From contig JBMNLS010000001.1 in NCBI GenBank assembly GCA_050952935.1, forward strand, positions 1 to 64,000: a stretch of 64,000 nt of DNA, in the 5' to 3' direction. Below the pieces are notes generated by a model. That model was given only the letters and a program-made list of their open reading frames with translations, ran no database searches and was not told the DNA's origin. A program made the translations under genes and the position numbers. The DNA comes from UBA6115 sp050952935. Its GTDB lineage: Bacteria; Bacillota; Clostridia; Christensenellales; Aristaeellaceae. Of the stretch, positions 1 to 8,549 are shown piece after piece (the first letter of the stretch is position 1; the number at the start of each line of letters is the position of its first letter).

Positions 1-735
1 CTACTCTTGCCAGTCCAGCTGGATCGCGGTGGCGGCGATGGCGACATCCCCCGGCTTCACATAGCCATAGGCGCCATCCACATCCATCAGCCATCCGGTC
101 TCGCCCCAGGGCACTGCCACATATAGCCAGCCATTTTCCTCACACAGCACATGCATCCGGGTGCCGGCTGGCAGGTCTTTGACGTTGCCGTCAAACAGCC
201 CTGTGCCACCTCTGAGCGCTATATCCTTCTTAGCCCGGGCAACAGGCAGGGGCGGGGTGGCGGAGGTGACCGTGGTGGCGTTGCCGTGCTCAGACTCCGG
301 CGGGTTCACATAGTCGGTGCTGGCATAGCCTGTTTTTAGCCCGATTTGGCCGTGGAGCCATGGGAAGGGATCGCCCTTTTCATAGCCCAATACCTTGGCC
401 AAAGTGCCGGGCTTGAACTCCCCCAGGGAGGCCGAGCGGGAGGAGGTCTTCTCCCTGAGGTTGACGCCGGATAGCATGGCGCAGCCTTCAGGGATCAGGC
501 GGCCCTCCGTAGCTTCAAGCCAGGCTTCAAGGGTTCTGGGGAAATAATTGATGTCGGGGATCGCGTCCAGGAAGCCAAAGACGGCGGCATATTCCAGGTT
601 GGTATGAACCAGGTAGCCATCGGGCAGGAATTCCATCAGCCGCCAGCCGCTGATGGTGCTGTTGGCCTTCAGGCTATGGCCGGGGGACAGGTTGATGTGA
701 ATGTAGTTTTCAATGGCGCAGGCGAACAGACCATT
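1..735 (-). pseudogene. C-terminal part of a broken secreted SH3-domain protein
   Basis: This is the last third of a reading frame that runs unbroken except for two TAA codons from 1728 down to the stop at 1-3. From 735 the frame opens directly after the TAA at 736-738 and reads protein-like sequence (NGLFACAIENYIHINLSPG) before the first good start, ATG at 636. Two bacterial SH3-like segments are visible: one around SLGEFKPGTLAKVLGYEKG and one around IALRGGTGLFDGNVKDLPAG to YGYVKPGDV. In secreted proteins such domains bind cell wall or peptidoglycan. No ribosome site was seen before ATG 636, so the piece is probably not made on its own. It belongs with the two upstream pieces at 736-1056 and 1057-1728. 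Confidence 0.6.
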
Positions 736-1056
736 TTACAGGCGGCTGGGCAGCACGGTGAAGACCTCCATTTCCCCATCCGCCAGAAGGTACTCGATGC
801 GCATGGTATAAAAGCTGTTGTCAATGATGAAACGGATGTCCCGGTTTTGGTACAGCGCGTTTTCCCCCACGGGCGCCACTTGCCAGGGGGCTTCTTTTTC
901 TTTAAACAGCATCACCAGCAGGCGCTTTCCCTCTTTTTCAAAGCCGGCAATGCCGCTTCCCAGCGTGGTGTGGCCATCGTTCTGGTGTTTCTGGGTGACG
1001 CCGCCCAAACAGGCCCAGCCGGAAAGCTTGGGGTGGGCGAAGGCGGTTGTCAGGGC
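736..1056 (-). pseudogene. Middle part of the same broken secreted protein
   Basis: The segment lies between two in-frame TAA codons (1057-1059 upstream, 736-738 downstream) and is in the same frame as both neighbours. It reads as ordinary protein: a hydrophobic/aromatic stretch (AFAHPKLSGWACLGGVTQ) followed by GFEKEGKRLLVMLFKEKEAP and RIEYLLADGEMEVFTVLPS. No ribosome site or ATG occurs near its beginning; the first usable codon is TTG at 1008. One C-to-T change in a CAA (Gln) codon would explain each stop. No function is recognised. Confidence 0.55.
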
Positions 1057-1728
1057 TTACGGGATGTTCTCTTTAAAATGGGTGATGATAAAGTCCCCGC
1101 TGTGGCGTGAGTTTACAGTGATGGCCGGGCCGTCAGGCGGCATATAGGGCTCCTCCGGCACAAGGCCGAATTCTGTTAGCACCGCGTCCCGCCACTGCCG
1201 GGCGGCGGGCGTCCACAGGTAGGGTTCCCCCAGACAGGACTCAAAGAAGCCCTCCACCGCCTGGGATGCCGTGATGGTGCCGGAGTCAAGCCCGGCCGCC
1301 AGCGGCACGGTGAGGCGGATGTCGGGCGATTCCCTCAGCGCCTCCCGGAAGGCTGCCATGGCGGCCTTGTCCCAGTTTTTAAACCAGCCGTTTTCCCTGG
1401 CGGTATTCAGCACCCACCGGATCTCCCCTTCCCCGGGGAAGGCGTAGAACAGGTTGTTGTCAAAGGGCGAGGTGGCCTCAAGGATATCCGGGTTGTATCG
1501 CATGTCGCTGCATGTATACACCCATTCGGGGTGATCCTTGGGCCAGAAGCTGAGGGTGGCTTTGCCGTCAAAGGAAAACTCAAACTGTTCAGCTTCCTCC
1601 GCAGTGTAGCCATACACCCCGGCGAGGCGGCATCTGGCGGTATCCATCAGCAAATCTTCGGGGGCTGCCAGGGCAGCGGGCAGCGCCATCAGCAGCGCAA
1701 ACAGCAGGCATAAAAAGCGTTTCATCAT
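1057..1728 (-). CDS. N-terminal part of a secreted protein, truncated by an in-frame TAA
   Basis: The frame starts at ATG 1728 behind GGGAG and encodes a clear signal peptide (MMKRFLCLLFALLMALPAAL, cleavage near AALA-AP). About 200 residues follow with no recognised domain. The TAA at 1057-1059 is followed in the same frame by 107 and then 244 further codons of protein-like sequence ending in SH3 domains, so the 223-residue product is probably the stump of a protein of about 575 residues. The start lies 14 bases after the stop of the M56 peptidase gene, so it is the last gene of the blaI-M56 operon. A short functional secreted protein cannot be excluded. Confidence 0.6.
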   Translation of the reverse strand: MMKRFLCLLFALLMALPAALAAPEDLLMDTARCRLAGVYGYTAEEAEQFEFSFDGKATLSFWPKDHPEWVYTCSDMRYNPDILEATSPFDNNLFYAFPGEGEIRWVLNTARENGWFKNWDKAAMAAFREALRESPDIRLTVPLAAGLDSGTITASQAVEGFFESCLGEPYLWTPAARQWRDAVLTEFGLVPEEPYMPPDGPAITVNSRHSGDFIITHFKENIP

Positions 1729-1742
1729 TTTATTTTCTCCCT

Positions 1743-3356
1743 TCAGCCGTTTTCGCCCCCCAGGTTGGGGGCGTTAAAGTTGACGCGCAGGACCCGCACC
1801 ACCGGCGCGATCTGCACCGTGATGCCGATGACCGTTCCGCCATCGCTTCTAAGGTCGCTTTCCCGGTCATAAAACAGATAGGTTAGCTGCGTGGTGGTGA
1901 GCCCCTTTTCCTGGCTGAACAGGGTCCAGTGGTTGGCTTTCACCGCCTCCTCGGGGTTGATCAGGCGCAGGAAGCGGATCAGATCCTCCGCCAGGGCCTC
2001 CTGTTCTTTTTGGGGCACGCTCACGTTGACGGGCAGGGAATTGTCCACATCGGAATCAAAATTCCCCAGGAAGGTCACCCGGCCTTCCTTATCAAAGGCG
2101 GCGGAATACAGCCCCCTGTCCTCATTCGGCAGGTTGCCGCCCACGTTGTATTCGCCCGGGTTCTCGCCAAAGCCCATGGTTTCCCAGTTCAGGTCATCCC
2201 GGATAGGCGTTATCCCCATTTCCGCCCGGGCAAGAAGCTCTTTGGCGTAAGTAAAGGCCGCCTCATCGCTGGTGATATTCTGTGCCTCCACCGCCGGGGA
2301 AAAATGAATTAGCCGGGGGCGCAGAGGCGCTTCGGAGGTGGCGAAAGCGCCGGCTAAAAGCATGGTGGACACCACCATAAAGGCCAGGGACAGCCAGCGC
2401 AGGGGCTTTTTATTGCCCAGGATGGCCAGCACCCGGGCCTTGAGCTTTTTGGTGGTGGTGGTCATGCCGGTGGCCAGGACCGTCAGCCCCGGCGCCGTGC
2501 GCCTGGCGGCGGAGAGCACCAGCACGTTGGCATAGGCTTCCTTTTCCAGGGGCGTTGCCAGGAAGGCGGTGACCCGGTCGTCACAGCGAAGCTCGCTGTC
2601 GGTGTAGCTGATGGCGGCAGCCAGCCACACCAGGGGGTTAAACCAGTGCAGGGCGCAGCATAGCAGCCTCAGGACGCCCCAGAGGTGATCCCGGTTTTGA
2701 AAGTGGCATATTTCGTGGCGCAAGACATGCAGGGCATCCTGGGGGGTGACGGTGAGGGGCAGGGCGATATAGGGCCTGAACACCCCCACCAGGCAGGCGG
2801 AGGGCAGGGGATCGATCAGATAGACGGACAGGGGCTTTTTAAACCCCAGGCTTTGGCACAGGGCCTGGTACTCGCTTAGCAGCTTGCCGCTGATGGGCTC
2901 AATGCGGTCGGCCTTCAGCCTTTGGCGGAAGCTCACGTTGGCGAAGATGAACCAAGCGATCACCAGCGCCACCCCCAGCAGATAGATTTTGGCAAGCGTA
3001 ATGGGCAGGCTGGCGTCGCTCAGGCTGCGGTGCAGGGACATGACGGTATCCTGGGCGGGGCTGCTGCCGGGGCCTATCATGCTTCCCAGAAAATCTAACA
3101 TCCGCACCTTGATCTGCCCGGCGATGGGCCGGAGGGCCTCATCGGGCACATAGGGCGTGCGGATCAGGTGGATGAAAGGGTTGGGCAGGGACAGGGGGAA
3201 CAGGAGCCTGATGGCGATCAGCAGCCAGCCGAAGGACAGGGCGGTGTTGCCCAGGGGCTTGCGCAGGGTTTTGCGCAGGATGAGCATCAGGATGATGGCA
3301 ATGCTGGCCATGAGGTTTGCTTCCAGCAGAAAATTGTAGAGAATTGCGGTGCGCAT
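1743..3356 (-). CDS. M56-family (BlaR1/MecR1-like) membrane metallopeptidase
   Basis: BlaR1-type proteins are membrane zinc proteases that sense an outside signal and cause cleavage of the cognate BlaI repressor. The 537 residues show N-terminal hydrophobic helices (about 8-28, 38-56, 118-140), the zinc motif HEICH at 214-218 with a likely third ligand Glu in SELRCDD (about 255), and a further helix near 320-338. The roughly 190 residues after that helix do not look like the penicillin-binding sensor of true BlaR1: the SxxK/SxN/KTG set was not seen, and the region resembles a small PepSY-like extracytoplasmic domain. The ATG at 3356 follows AAGGAGG. It lies 12 bases after blaI and 14 bases before the secreted protein gene, so signal, repressor and target probably form one circuit. 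Beta-lactam sensing is not supported. Confidence 0.85.
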   Translation of the reverse strand: MRTAILYNFLLEANLMASIAIILMLILRKTLRKPLGNTALSFGWLLIAIRLLFPLSLPNPFIHLIRTPYVPDEALRPIAGQIKVRMLDFLGSMIGPGSSPAQDTVMSLHRSLSDASLPITLAKIYLLGVALVIAWFIFANVSFRQRLKADRIEPISGKLLSEYQALCQSLGFKKPLSVYLIDPLPSACLVGVFRPYIALPLTVTPQDALHVLRHEICHFQNRDHLWGVLRLLCCALHWFNPLVWLAAAISYTDSELRCDDRVTAFLATPLEKEAYANVLVLSAARRTAPGLTVLATGMTTTTKKLKARVLAILGNKKPLRWLSLAFMVVSTMLLAGAFATSEAPLRPRLIHFSPAVEAQNITSDEAAFTYAKELLARAEMGITPIRDDLNWETMGFGENPGEYNVGGNLPNEDRGLYSAAFDKEGRVTFLGNFDSDVDNSLPVNVSVPQKEQEALAEDLIRFLRLINPEEAVKANHWTLFSQEKGLTTTQLTYLFYDRESDLRSDGGTVIGITVQIAPVVRVLRVNFNAPNLGGENG

Positions 3357-3368
3357 GGTTTCGCCTCC

Positions 3369-3740
3369 TTATTTCTTGCCTTCCTGACGCATCAGGTCAA
3401 GCAGCTCCTGGATTTCGTTCAGGGACATTTCACCGGAATCAACGAGGTTGTTGATCAGCAGCGACGCCTTCCCCTCAAAGACATGGGAGAGAAACTTCTT
3501 CGTCTGGCTGGCGGAGGCCTCCTCCCGGGTGATCTTGGGCGTATAGGTTTTGGCGGGGCCGGATTCATCCACCGCCACGCTGCCCTTTTCCTGCATGCGC
3601 TTAAGCAGCGTGATCACCGTATGGCGCGTCCAGCTGGTGGAGGGCTCAAGGGCCCTGGTGATATCCGCCATGGTGCGGGGCGCGGTATCCCACAATACCT
3701 CCATGATTTTCCATTCCGCTTCTGTGCATTGAACGGTCAT
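3369..3740 (-). CDS. BlaI/MecI-family transcriptional repressor
   Basis: This 123-residue winged-helix repressor has the BlaI layout: an N-terminal domain opening CTEAEWKIMEVLWDTAPRT, a recognition helix with TRHTVITLLKRMQEKG, and a C-terminal dimer region containing the usual protease-sensitive segment. Members bind TACAnnTGTA-type palindromes and are cleaved when the partner M56 protease is activated. The gene is first in the operon with the M56 protease, and two palindromes of the right type overlap or follow its promoter (3763-3798), so it is probably self-repressed. Confidence 0.9.
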   Translation of the reverse strand: MTVQCTEAEWKIMEVLWDTAPRTMADITRALEPSTSWTRHTVITLLKRMQEKGSVAVDESGPAKTYTPKITREEASASQTKKFLSHVFEGKASLLINNLVDSGEMSLNEIQELLDLMRQEGKK

Positions 3741-3762
3741 GTTACACCTCCTCCCTCAATGG

Positions 3763-3814
3763 GTAGACAAGTGTCTACGCGGAGAGTGTACAGCTGTATA
3801 CCCGCTTTTGTCAA
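3763..3814 (-). promoter_or_regulatory. blaI-operon promoter with two BlaI-type operators
   Basis: Reading the minus strand, TTGACA (3809-3814) and TACACT (3785-3790) are separated by 18 bases. A perfect palindrome TACAGCTGTA (3789-3798) overlaps the -10 box. A second 16-base palindrome, GTAGACA-AG-TGTCTAC (3763-3778), lies just downstream, between the -10 box and the blaI ATG at 3740. Both match the nACAnnTGTn core of BlaI/MecI operators. Confidence 0.75.
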
Positions 3815-3978
3815 CAGTTTTTTTCGGCAGATTGATATGACCGGAAAATGGATGATTTGGTTGCGCGGATGCTTCATAATATGGGAAAATGCAAAAAAAC
3901 ATGCCGTTGCAACCTTTTGGGCTTGTGGCGCATCTAATGGTCAGAATCGGCGCTGATTCAAAAGTTGTAGGAGCAGGA

Positions 3979-4470
3979 ATGGACGAACAGTTTTTCACGG
4001 CGGAAGTGAAGGCCAGGGAGCGCTCGCTCTACCGGATCGCGGTCAGCTACATGCGGCGGGATGCCGACGCGGCGGACGCGGTGCAGGACGCGCTGCTGAT
4101 GGCCTGGGAGAAACGGAACAGCCTCAGGGAACCGGCCTACTTTGGCACCTGGCTGACCCGCATCCTCATCAACGCCTGCAAAAGCCGCCTGCGGAGGATG
4201 CCCCGGGAAGTGACGCTTGCGGAGATGCCGGATGCGGGAACCCGGGAGATGACAGAAGACAGCCTGGCGTTAAGAGAGGCGCTGGAAGCCCTGGACCTGA
4301 AATACCGCATCCCATTGGTGCTGTACTACCTGGATGGATACCCCGTGAAGGAGGTGGCGCGCATCATGCGCTTGCCGGTGGGCACCGTGAAAAGCCGCCT
4401 GTCCCGCGCCAAGAGACTGATGAAAGACAAGCTTAACGACCCGGAGGTGTTCAGCGATGAAACGAAATGA
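3979..4470 (+). CDS. ECF-type RNA polymerase sigma factor (pair 1)
   Basis: The 163-residue protein has region 2 (RSLYRIAVSYMRRDADAADA then VQDALLMAWEKR) and a region 4 helix-turn-helix (YLDGYPVKEVARIMRLPVGT then VKSRLSRAKRLMK). ATG 3979 is preferred because it follows TAGGAGCAGGA; an in-frame ATG at 3889 has no ribosome site and adds sequence absent from the family. The 3' end overlaps the membrane protein gene by 14 bases, the usual arrangement of ECF sigma and anti-sigma genes. It is transcribed divergently from the blaI operon. Confidence 0.88.
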   Translation: MDEQFFTAEVKARERSLYRIAVSYMRRDADAADAVQDALLMAWEKRNSLREPAYFGTWLTRILINACKSRLRRMPREVTLAEMPDAGTREMTEDSLALREALEALDLKYRIPLVLYYLDGYPVKEVARIMRLPVGTVKSRLSRAKRLMKDKLNDPEVFSDETK

Positions 4471-5425
4471 CCTGGACCGCGCCTTTCCGGAGACCCCGCA
4501 GGCCTTTTCGGAGCGCATCGACCAAACCCTCCGCCAGATCAAGGAGGAAAAACCCGTGAAAAAAATCACCCTCAGGGCTGTCTTGGCGGCAGCCATGATC
4601 ACCCTGCTGGCAGCAGGCGCGGCCTACGCGGTCATCAGCCTGGGCCAGGAATGGTACTTCAACACCCGGTTTACCGCCTATCAGGAGCATGAGCCCGAAA
4701 AGCACAAAGCCATCATGGACAACCTGACCACAGACATCACCCAGGAAAACACAGGCGAGGCAGCGAAGCTGGTGAACCTCAGGGTACAGGACGCCTCCTG
4801 GGCCGCGGAGCAGAAGGTATTGACCCTAAGCTACGCTGCCAGCCCCCTGAACCCTGATAAGGATGAGATGTACGCGCTTTGGGAGCTGGATCAGGATGGC
4901 TCCTGGAGGCTGCAGCCTGACCCGGACGACCCGGAGAGCCGCACGGAGCACTGGCTGTTTACCCAAAAGGGCGGTGGCATCCCCAGGGATGTCATGAAAG
5001 ACCCCACGAAACGCCTGCTGCTGATTGACCCGATGCGGGAGGTCTACATCGGCAAAACCGATGTGGCAATGCCCATGTGGATGAGCGACATCCTGACCAG
5101 CCCGGAAGGCCCGGTGATTTGCCTGCAGGAGTTTGACCTGAAGCAAACAGAAGACGCCGAAATCAGCAAGAACTACGAAAATCGCGCGACGCCTGAAGGT
5201 TGGCGTGAGGAAGATTACGCGAAGTATTTGAAGGATGAAGAGGCCGGGCTGCTGAAACGGGCGAAGGAGATGCGGGAGGCCATCGCGGCAAACACCGATG
5301 AAGAAGGCTTCCTCCACCTGCGCATGCCCTATGAGCTGTGGTTCTTTGACCTGGAGAAAAACGAGCTTGATGGCAGCGTCAACGGGGAAATCACCCTTAA
5401 GGTGAAAGCGCCGGAATCAAAATGA
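4457..5425 (+). CDS. Membrane-anchored anti-sigma-like protein (DUF4179-like), partner of pair 1
   Basis: The 322-residue protein has a short cytoplasmic N terminus (about 37 residues, ERIDQTLRQIKEEKPVKK), one membrane helix (about 38-59, LRAVLAAAMITLLAAGAAYA) and a large extracytoplasmic part. This is the layout of anti-sigma proteins with DUF4179-like outer domains encoded after ECF sigma genes in Firmicutes. The start lies inside the last codons of the sigma gene, implying translational coupling. Its signal is unknown. Two more sigma/membrane pairs occur in the window with little sequence similarity in their outer domains. Confidence 0.6.
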   Translation: MKRNDLDRAFPETPQAFSERIDQTLRQIKEEKPVKKITLRAVLAAAMITLLAAGAAYAVISLGQEWYFNTRFTAYQEHEPEKHKAIMDNLTTDITQENTGEAAKLVNLRVQDASWAAEQKVLTLSYAASPLNPDKDEMYALWELDQDGSWRLQPDPDDPESRTEHWLFTQKGGGIPRDVMKDPTKRLLLIDPMREVYIGKTDVAMPMWMSDILTSPEGPVICLQEFDLKQTEDAEISKNYENRATPEGWREEDYAKYLKDEEAGLLKRAKEMREAIAANTDEEGFLHLRMPYELWFFDLEKNELDGSVNGEITLKVKAPESK

Positions 5426-5447
5426 GATAAAACAGGCGCAACTGACA

Positions 5448-5500
5448 AGAGAACACCTGTCACGGAGACGGATCGTCCTGTGCGGGTGTTCTCTTTCTGT
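5448..5500 (+). terminator. Terminator after sigma/anti-sigma pair 1
   Basis: A perfect 10-base stem AGAGAACACC/GGTGTTCTCT (5448-5457 and 5485-5494) with further pairing inside the loop is followed by TTTCTGTT. It separates the anti-sigma gene from the promoter at 5500. Confidence 0.65.
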
Positions 5501-5528
5501 TGGACAATCCTCCAAATCATGATATATT
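5500..5528 (+). promoter_or_regulatory. Promoter of the DinB-like gene
   Basis: TTGGAC (5500-5505), 17-base spacer, TATATT (5523-5528); it starts immediately after the preceding terminator. Confidence 0.5.
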
Positions 5529-5546
5529 GCAAATGAAAAACTGAGG

Positions 5547-6278
5547 ATGATGAAAGAGATGTTCGGCTGTATGAAAAACAGATGCATCTGGGAACATAAC
5601 GGCAATGATACCCTGCTGTTGTCAGAAACCCTGATCGGCGCGTTTACCCGGGGCGCGTCTTTGGACATCGCCCTGTCAAAAATGGCCGCTGAAGCGGCGT
5701 CTTATCTGAAGTGGCGGGGAGCGCCTGCGCCGGAAGCCTTTGAAACGGAAGTGATTGAGGAGAAAGCGTCCACGCTCAACATCGGCGACGCGGATTCGGA
5801 TGTCATTTTTGCCAGTGAAAAAAAGCCGCTGACATCATCGGAATATCATCAGCTAAAAGGCCTTGCGTTAAAATCAGCGCGGGATTTTGAGGCGCTATAC
5901 CAAGCCGTCCCCGATAAAAACAAAAGCTGCCTGCCGCATAGAAAGACATTTTACGGCCAGGCGCCGCGCACGGCGAAGGAAATGTATGAGCACACAAAAA
6001 ACGTCAACTCGTATTATTTTGGTGAAATCGGCGTTTCCGCGGATAATCAGGGGGACATGGCCGAGTGCAGGCAGCGGGGCTTTGCGGCTTTGGGAAAACA
6101 GCCCCATTTTTTGGATGGCGCTGTTCATGTGGGAAGCTATGACGAGGAATGGTCGCTGCGCAAGGTGATCAGGCGCTTTTTGTGGCATGACAGGATCCAC
6201 GCCAAGGCCATGTACCGCATGGCGCTTAAAACCTTTGGCGAAAGGGCGATCCCGGATATCTTTTTCTTTGATCTGTAA
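5547..6278 (+). CDS. DinB-like domain protein (uncertain)
   Basis: The 243-residue protein is not firmly recognised. The second half carries EHTKNVNSYYFGEIGV (about 148-163) and, near the end, LRKVIRRFLWHDRIHAKAMY. Together they resemble the metal-binding histidine helices of DinB/YfiT-like four-helix proteins, where three histidines hold a divalent metal and members transfer thiols or act in stress responses. The N-terminal 100 residues may form a separate domain. GAGG lies directly against ATG 5547, so the in-frame ATG at 5559 may be the true start. It has its own promoter and is convergent with the next operon. Confidence 0.45.
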   Translation: MMKEMFGCMKNRCIWEHNGNDTLLLSETLIGAFTRGASLDIALSKMAAEAASYLKWRGAPAPEAFETEVIEEKASTLNIGDADSDVIFASEKKPLTSSEYHQLKGLALKSARDFEALYQAVPDKNKSCLPHRKTFYGQAPRTAKEMYEHTKNVNSYYFGEIGVSADNQGDMAECRQRGFAALGKQPHFLDGAVHVGSYDEEWSLRKVIRRFLWHDRIHAKAMYRMALKTFGERAIPDIFFFDL

Positions 6279-6322
6279 TAATCATTTCCTATCAAAAGAG
6301 CAATGTGCCGCCCAAGGGCTGT

Positions 6323-7495
6323 TTATTTCGCTTCCTCAAGAGGAATCAGCACATATTCTAAGTCGTTTATCCCAAATCTTAGGGGGGCGGGGTAGGTTTC
6401 CGCTGTCATAAACTCGTGGGAGATGATGATTTTCACCGGTTTTTCCGGGTCGATGATGGACTGGGTGAAGTTGTTTTCCTGGGTGGGAAAGGCCACATTG
6501 CTGTTTTCCAAAGGGTAGCCTGCGTGGTTTGAATCCACCCAGGCCAGGGCCAGGTTGCGGTTGCTGTCTGTCAGTTCCGCGTCGGTCATCCAGCTCCTCA
6601 GGATGCGGTCGCAGGTTTCCATCGGGACGCCGGCGTCCACGGTGATCTCCGCCGCCATGTATACCCTGAAGGGGGTGATGAGGGCTTCGGTCATTTTGAC
6701 ACGATAGTTATCCAGGCGTTGCTCCTTGGGCAGCTTAAGCGCCTTGACGCCGGGGAGGTTTTTTGAGGGCAGCTGGAAGGTCATATGCCGGGGCTTTTCC
6801 AGGCCCGTCAGGCGCAGCTTCACGGTGAAGGGGTCAGCGAGGGTGGTGCCGGTCAGGTCAAATTGCACCCAGGTCAGCACCTCGCCGGGGTTGGCGCCTG
6901 AGACGGACCCCGTGGGACCAAGGGCGCAAACGCTCTGGCCATCCACCTCGGCTCCGTCCAGGGTGTCCCAGGACACCTGGTCAGCCTTGACCGCGTCCAT
7001 AAACCGGCTGAGGGGGCCTTCGGGTACACCGCTTGCATCATTGCCGTTTTCATCCTTGATGACAAGCAGGCTCTCCATGTTGGTGGGCTCGTCCGCAAAA
7101 GGCTTCTCAATGCCCTTGGCTTGGACGGCATAGACCACGCGCAGAAACTTGCCGTCATAGGCGGCCTCGGTGACATTTATTTTCGTGTGTTCCAGTTCCA
7201 GGGAAGCCAGGTTCCGGTGCAGCATCTGCTCTGCTTCCGGCCTGACCACGCCAAATTTCTCCATGACGGAGGTGCTCATCACTTGGAAGAGACCAAAACC
7301 GTTGGTGAGGGCAAAGGCGGTGGCGAGGCTGATGATGACCAGGCCCATGGCAAAGGCCAGGCTGAGGGATAACTTCTTTTTCATGGGTGGGTTTCCTTTC
7401 TTGTGGATGGCCGATAGCATGCGGCGCTTAAGGGCAGGGGTGATGGATAGCCCGGACAGGCGGGTGTCCAGAGAATCGGCTAAGGGTTTACGCAT
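6323..7495 (-). CDS. Membrane-anchored anti-sigma-like protein (DUF4179-like), partner of pair 2
   Basis: The 390-residue protein has a cytoplasmic N terminus of about 38 residues (DTRLSGLSITPALKRRMLSA), one membrane helix (about 42-64, LSLSLAFAMGLVIISLATAF) and a long outer part with beta-rich segments. It is the downstream partner of the ECF sigma gene at 7488-8000: the sigma stop lies within its first codons (ATGCGTAA, 8-base overlap). By layout and position it is the anti-sigma factor; the outside signal is unknown. Confidence 0.6.
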   Translation of the reverse strand: MRKPLADSLDTRLSGLSITPALKRRMLSAIHKKGNPPMKKKLSLSLAFAMGLVIISLATAFALTNGFGLFQVMSTSVMEKFGVVRPEAEQMLHRNLASLELEHTKINVTEAAYDGKFLRVVYAVQAKGIEKPFADEPTNMESLLVIKDENGNDASGVPEGPLSRFMDAVKADQVSWDTLDGAEVDGQSVCALGPTGSVSGANPGEVLTWVQFDLTGTTLADPFTVKLRLTGLEKPRHMTFQLPSKNLPGVKALKLPKEQRLDNYRVKMTEALITPFRVYMAAEITVDAGVPMETCDRILRSWMTDAELTDSNRNLALAWVDSNHAGYPLENSNVAFPTQENNFTQSIIDPEKPVKIIISHEFMTAETYPAPLRFGINDLEYVLIPLEEAK

Positions 7496-8000
7496 CTTGG
7501 TACCACCTTTCCAGACTTTTTTTCAGCTTTTTCCGCGCCCTGATAAGGCGGGAGGTGACGGTTGAAAGGGGGACGGACAGGATTTGGGCAATGTCCTTTA
7601 CGGGAAGGCCCTGGTAGTAATGCAGCAGGATGACCTCCTGATCCCGACCTGGCAAGGCCATCACCGCCCGGGTCACCGTGTCGTCATAGGGCTCAAAGGG
7701 GACGGAGGCTTCAGGCAGCATGCTCAGGGGCGTTTTCAGATCCACCAGGCGATGCCAGGCCTTTCGCTTGATGCTGCGGCAGCAGTTGATGGCGATGGCG
7801 GTAAGCCAGGTGATTTCGCTGCTGTCATGGCGGAAAGCGGGATAGGCCTGCCAGGCCTTCACGAAGGTATCCTGCAGAGCGTCCTCTGCCAGATGCACAT
7901 CCTGAAGCCGAAGGAAGCACAGACGCAAAAGCCGCGCGCCGTATTCATCCATCATGCGCTCCAGCTCCCTGGTGTTGTCCGGTACCTGACAATCAAGCAT
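7488..8000 (-). CDS. ECF-type RNA polymerase sigma factor (pair 2)
   Basis: The 170-residue protein has region 2 (RLQDVHLAEDALQDTFVKAW) and region 4 (YYQGLPVKDIAQILSVPLST then VTSRLIRARKKLKKS). ATG 8000 is chosen because GAAAGGAGG lies 8 bases upstream; an earlier ATG at 8018 is upstream of that ribosome site. The gene overlaps its anti-sigma partner by 8 bases. A TATAAA-like -10 candidate lies upstream on the minus strand near 8042-8047. Confidence 0.88.
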   Translation of the reverse strand: MLDCQVPDNTRELERMMDEYGARLLRLCFLRLQDVHLAEDALQDTFVKAWQAYPAFRHDSSEITWLTAIAINCCRSIKRKAWHRLVDLKTPLSMLPEASVPFEPYDDTVTRAVMALPGRDQEVILLHYYQGLPVKDIAQILSVPLSTVTSRLIRARKKLKKSLERWYQDA

Positions 8001-8093
8001 CTTGCCGCCTCCTTTCATTCTGTTAGATGCCGACAGGGCATTTTATAACGCAGGGTAACGATTTCTTTGACCATTTTATCATGAACCAAAACA

Positions 8094-8137
8094 AAGAATC
8101 TTTGATTCTTGATTTATCCTGGAATCCATGATAATGT
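8094..8137 (+). promoter_or_regulatory. Toxin-antitoxin promoter with overlapping palindrome
   Basis: TTGATT (8109-8114), 17-base spacer and TAATGT (8132-8137). A perfect palindrome AAGAATC-TTT-GATTCTT (8094-8110) touches the -35 box, a plausible site for autoregulation by the antitoxin. Confidence 0.45.
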
Positions 8138-8174
8138 AAACTTAGCTGTTATGCTTGGGATGAAGGGGGAAATT

Positions 8175-8549
8175 ATGCAGACAAACGCCAGAAAAAGTGG
8201 AACGAAAAAACGCATCGCCGTGTCCGGCAAGCGTCAGATTACCATTCCCATTGAGTTTTTCAGCGAACTGGGTATTGGGGATGAGGTGGAATGCTATTTG
8301 AAGGACGGGGCCATTGTTATCCGCCCGGCGCCAATGGAAACGGATGGCGCCTTTGCGGAGGAAATTTTATCAGAGCTGATTGCCAAAGGCTATGAAGGCT
8401 CCAAGCTGATGGCGGAGTTCAGGAAGATGAACCGCGCCATCAGGCCCGCGGCCAGGCGGCTGATGGATCACGCCGATGCCGCCGCCCGGGGGGAGGCGGA
8501 AAGCCTGGGGATGGAGGATGTTTTTGGCGGGGATTCGGGGGATGTATGA
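8175..8549 (+). CDS. AbrB/SpoVT-type antitoxin
   Basis: The 124-residue protein carries a swapped-hairpin AbrB DNA-binding domain at residues 9-50 (KRIAVSGKRQITIPIEFFSE then IGDEVECYLKDGAIVIRP) and a helical C-terminal tail expected to bind the toxin. ATG 8175 follows AAGGGGGAAATT; an upstream ATG at 8109 lies in the promoter. The stop overlaps the toxin start (8 bases). AbrB-type antitoxins usually repress their own promoter, which fits the palindrome at 8094-8110. Confidence 0.85.
   Translation: MQTNARKSGTKKRIAVSGKRQITIPIEFFSELGIGDEVECYLKDGAIVIRPAPMETDGAFAEEILSELIAKGYEGSKLMAEFRKMNRAIRPAARRLMDHADAAARGEAESLGMEDVFGGDSGDV

Noticed and set aside
736..1059. Reassignment or programmed readthrough of TAA as a reason for the two in-frame stops.
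   Set aside because: Many intact genes in the window (for example cca, mreB, nifJ and the metal ATPase) end normally at TAA, and no readthrough signal was seen. Nonsense mutations are simpler.
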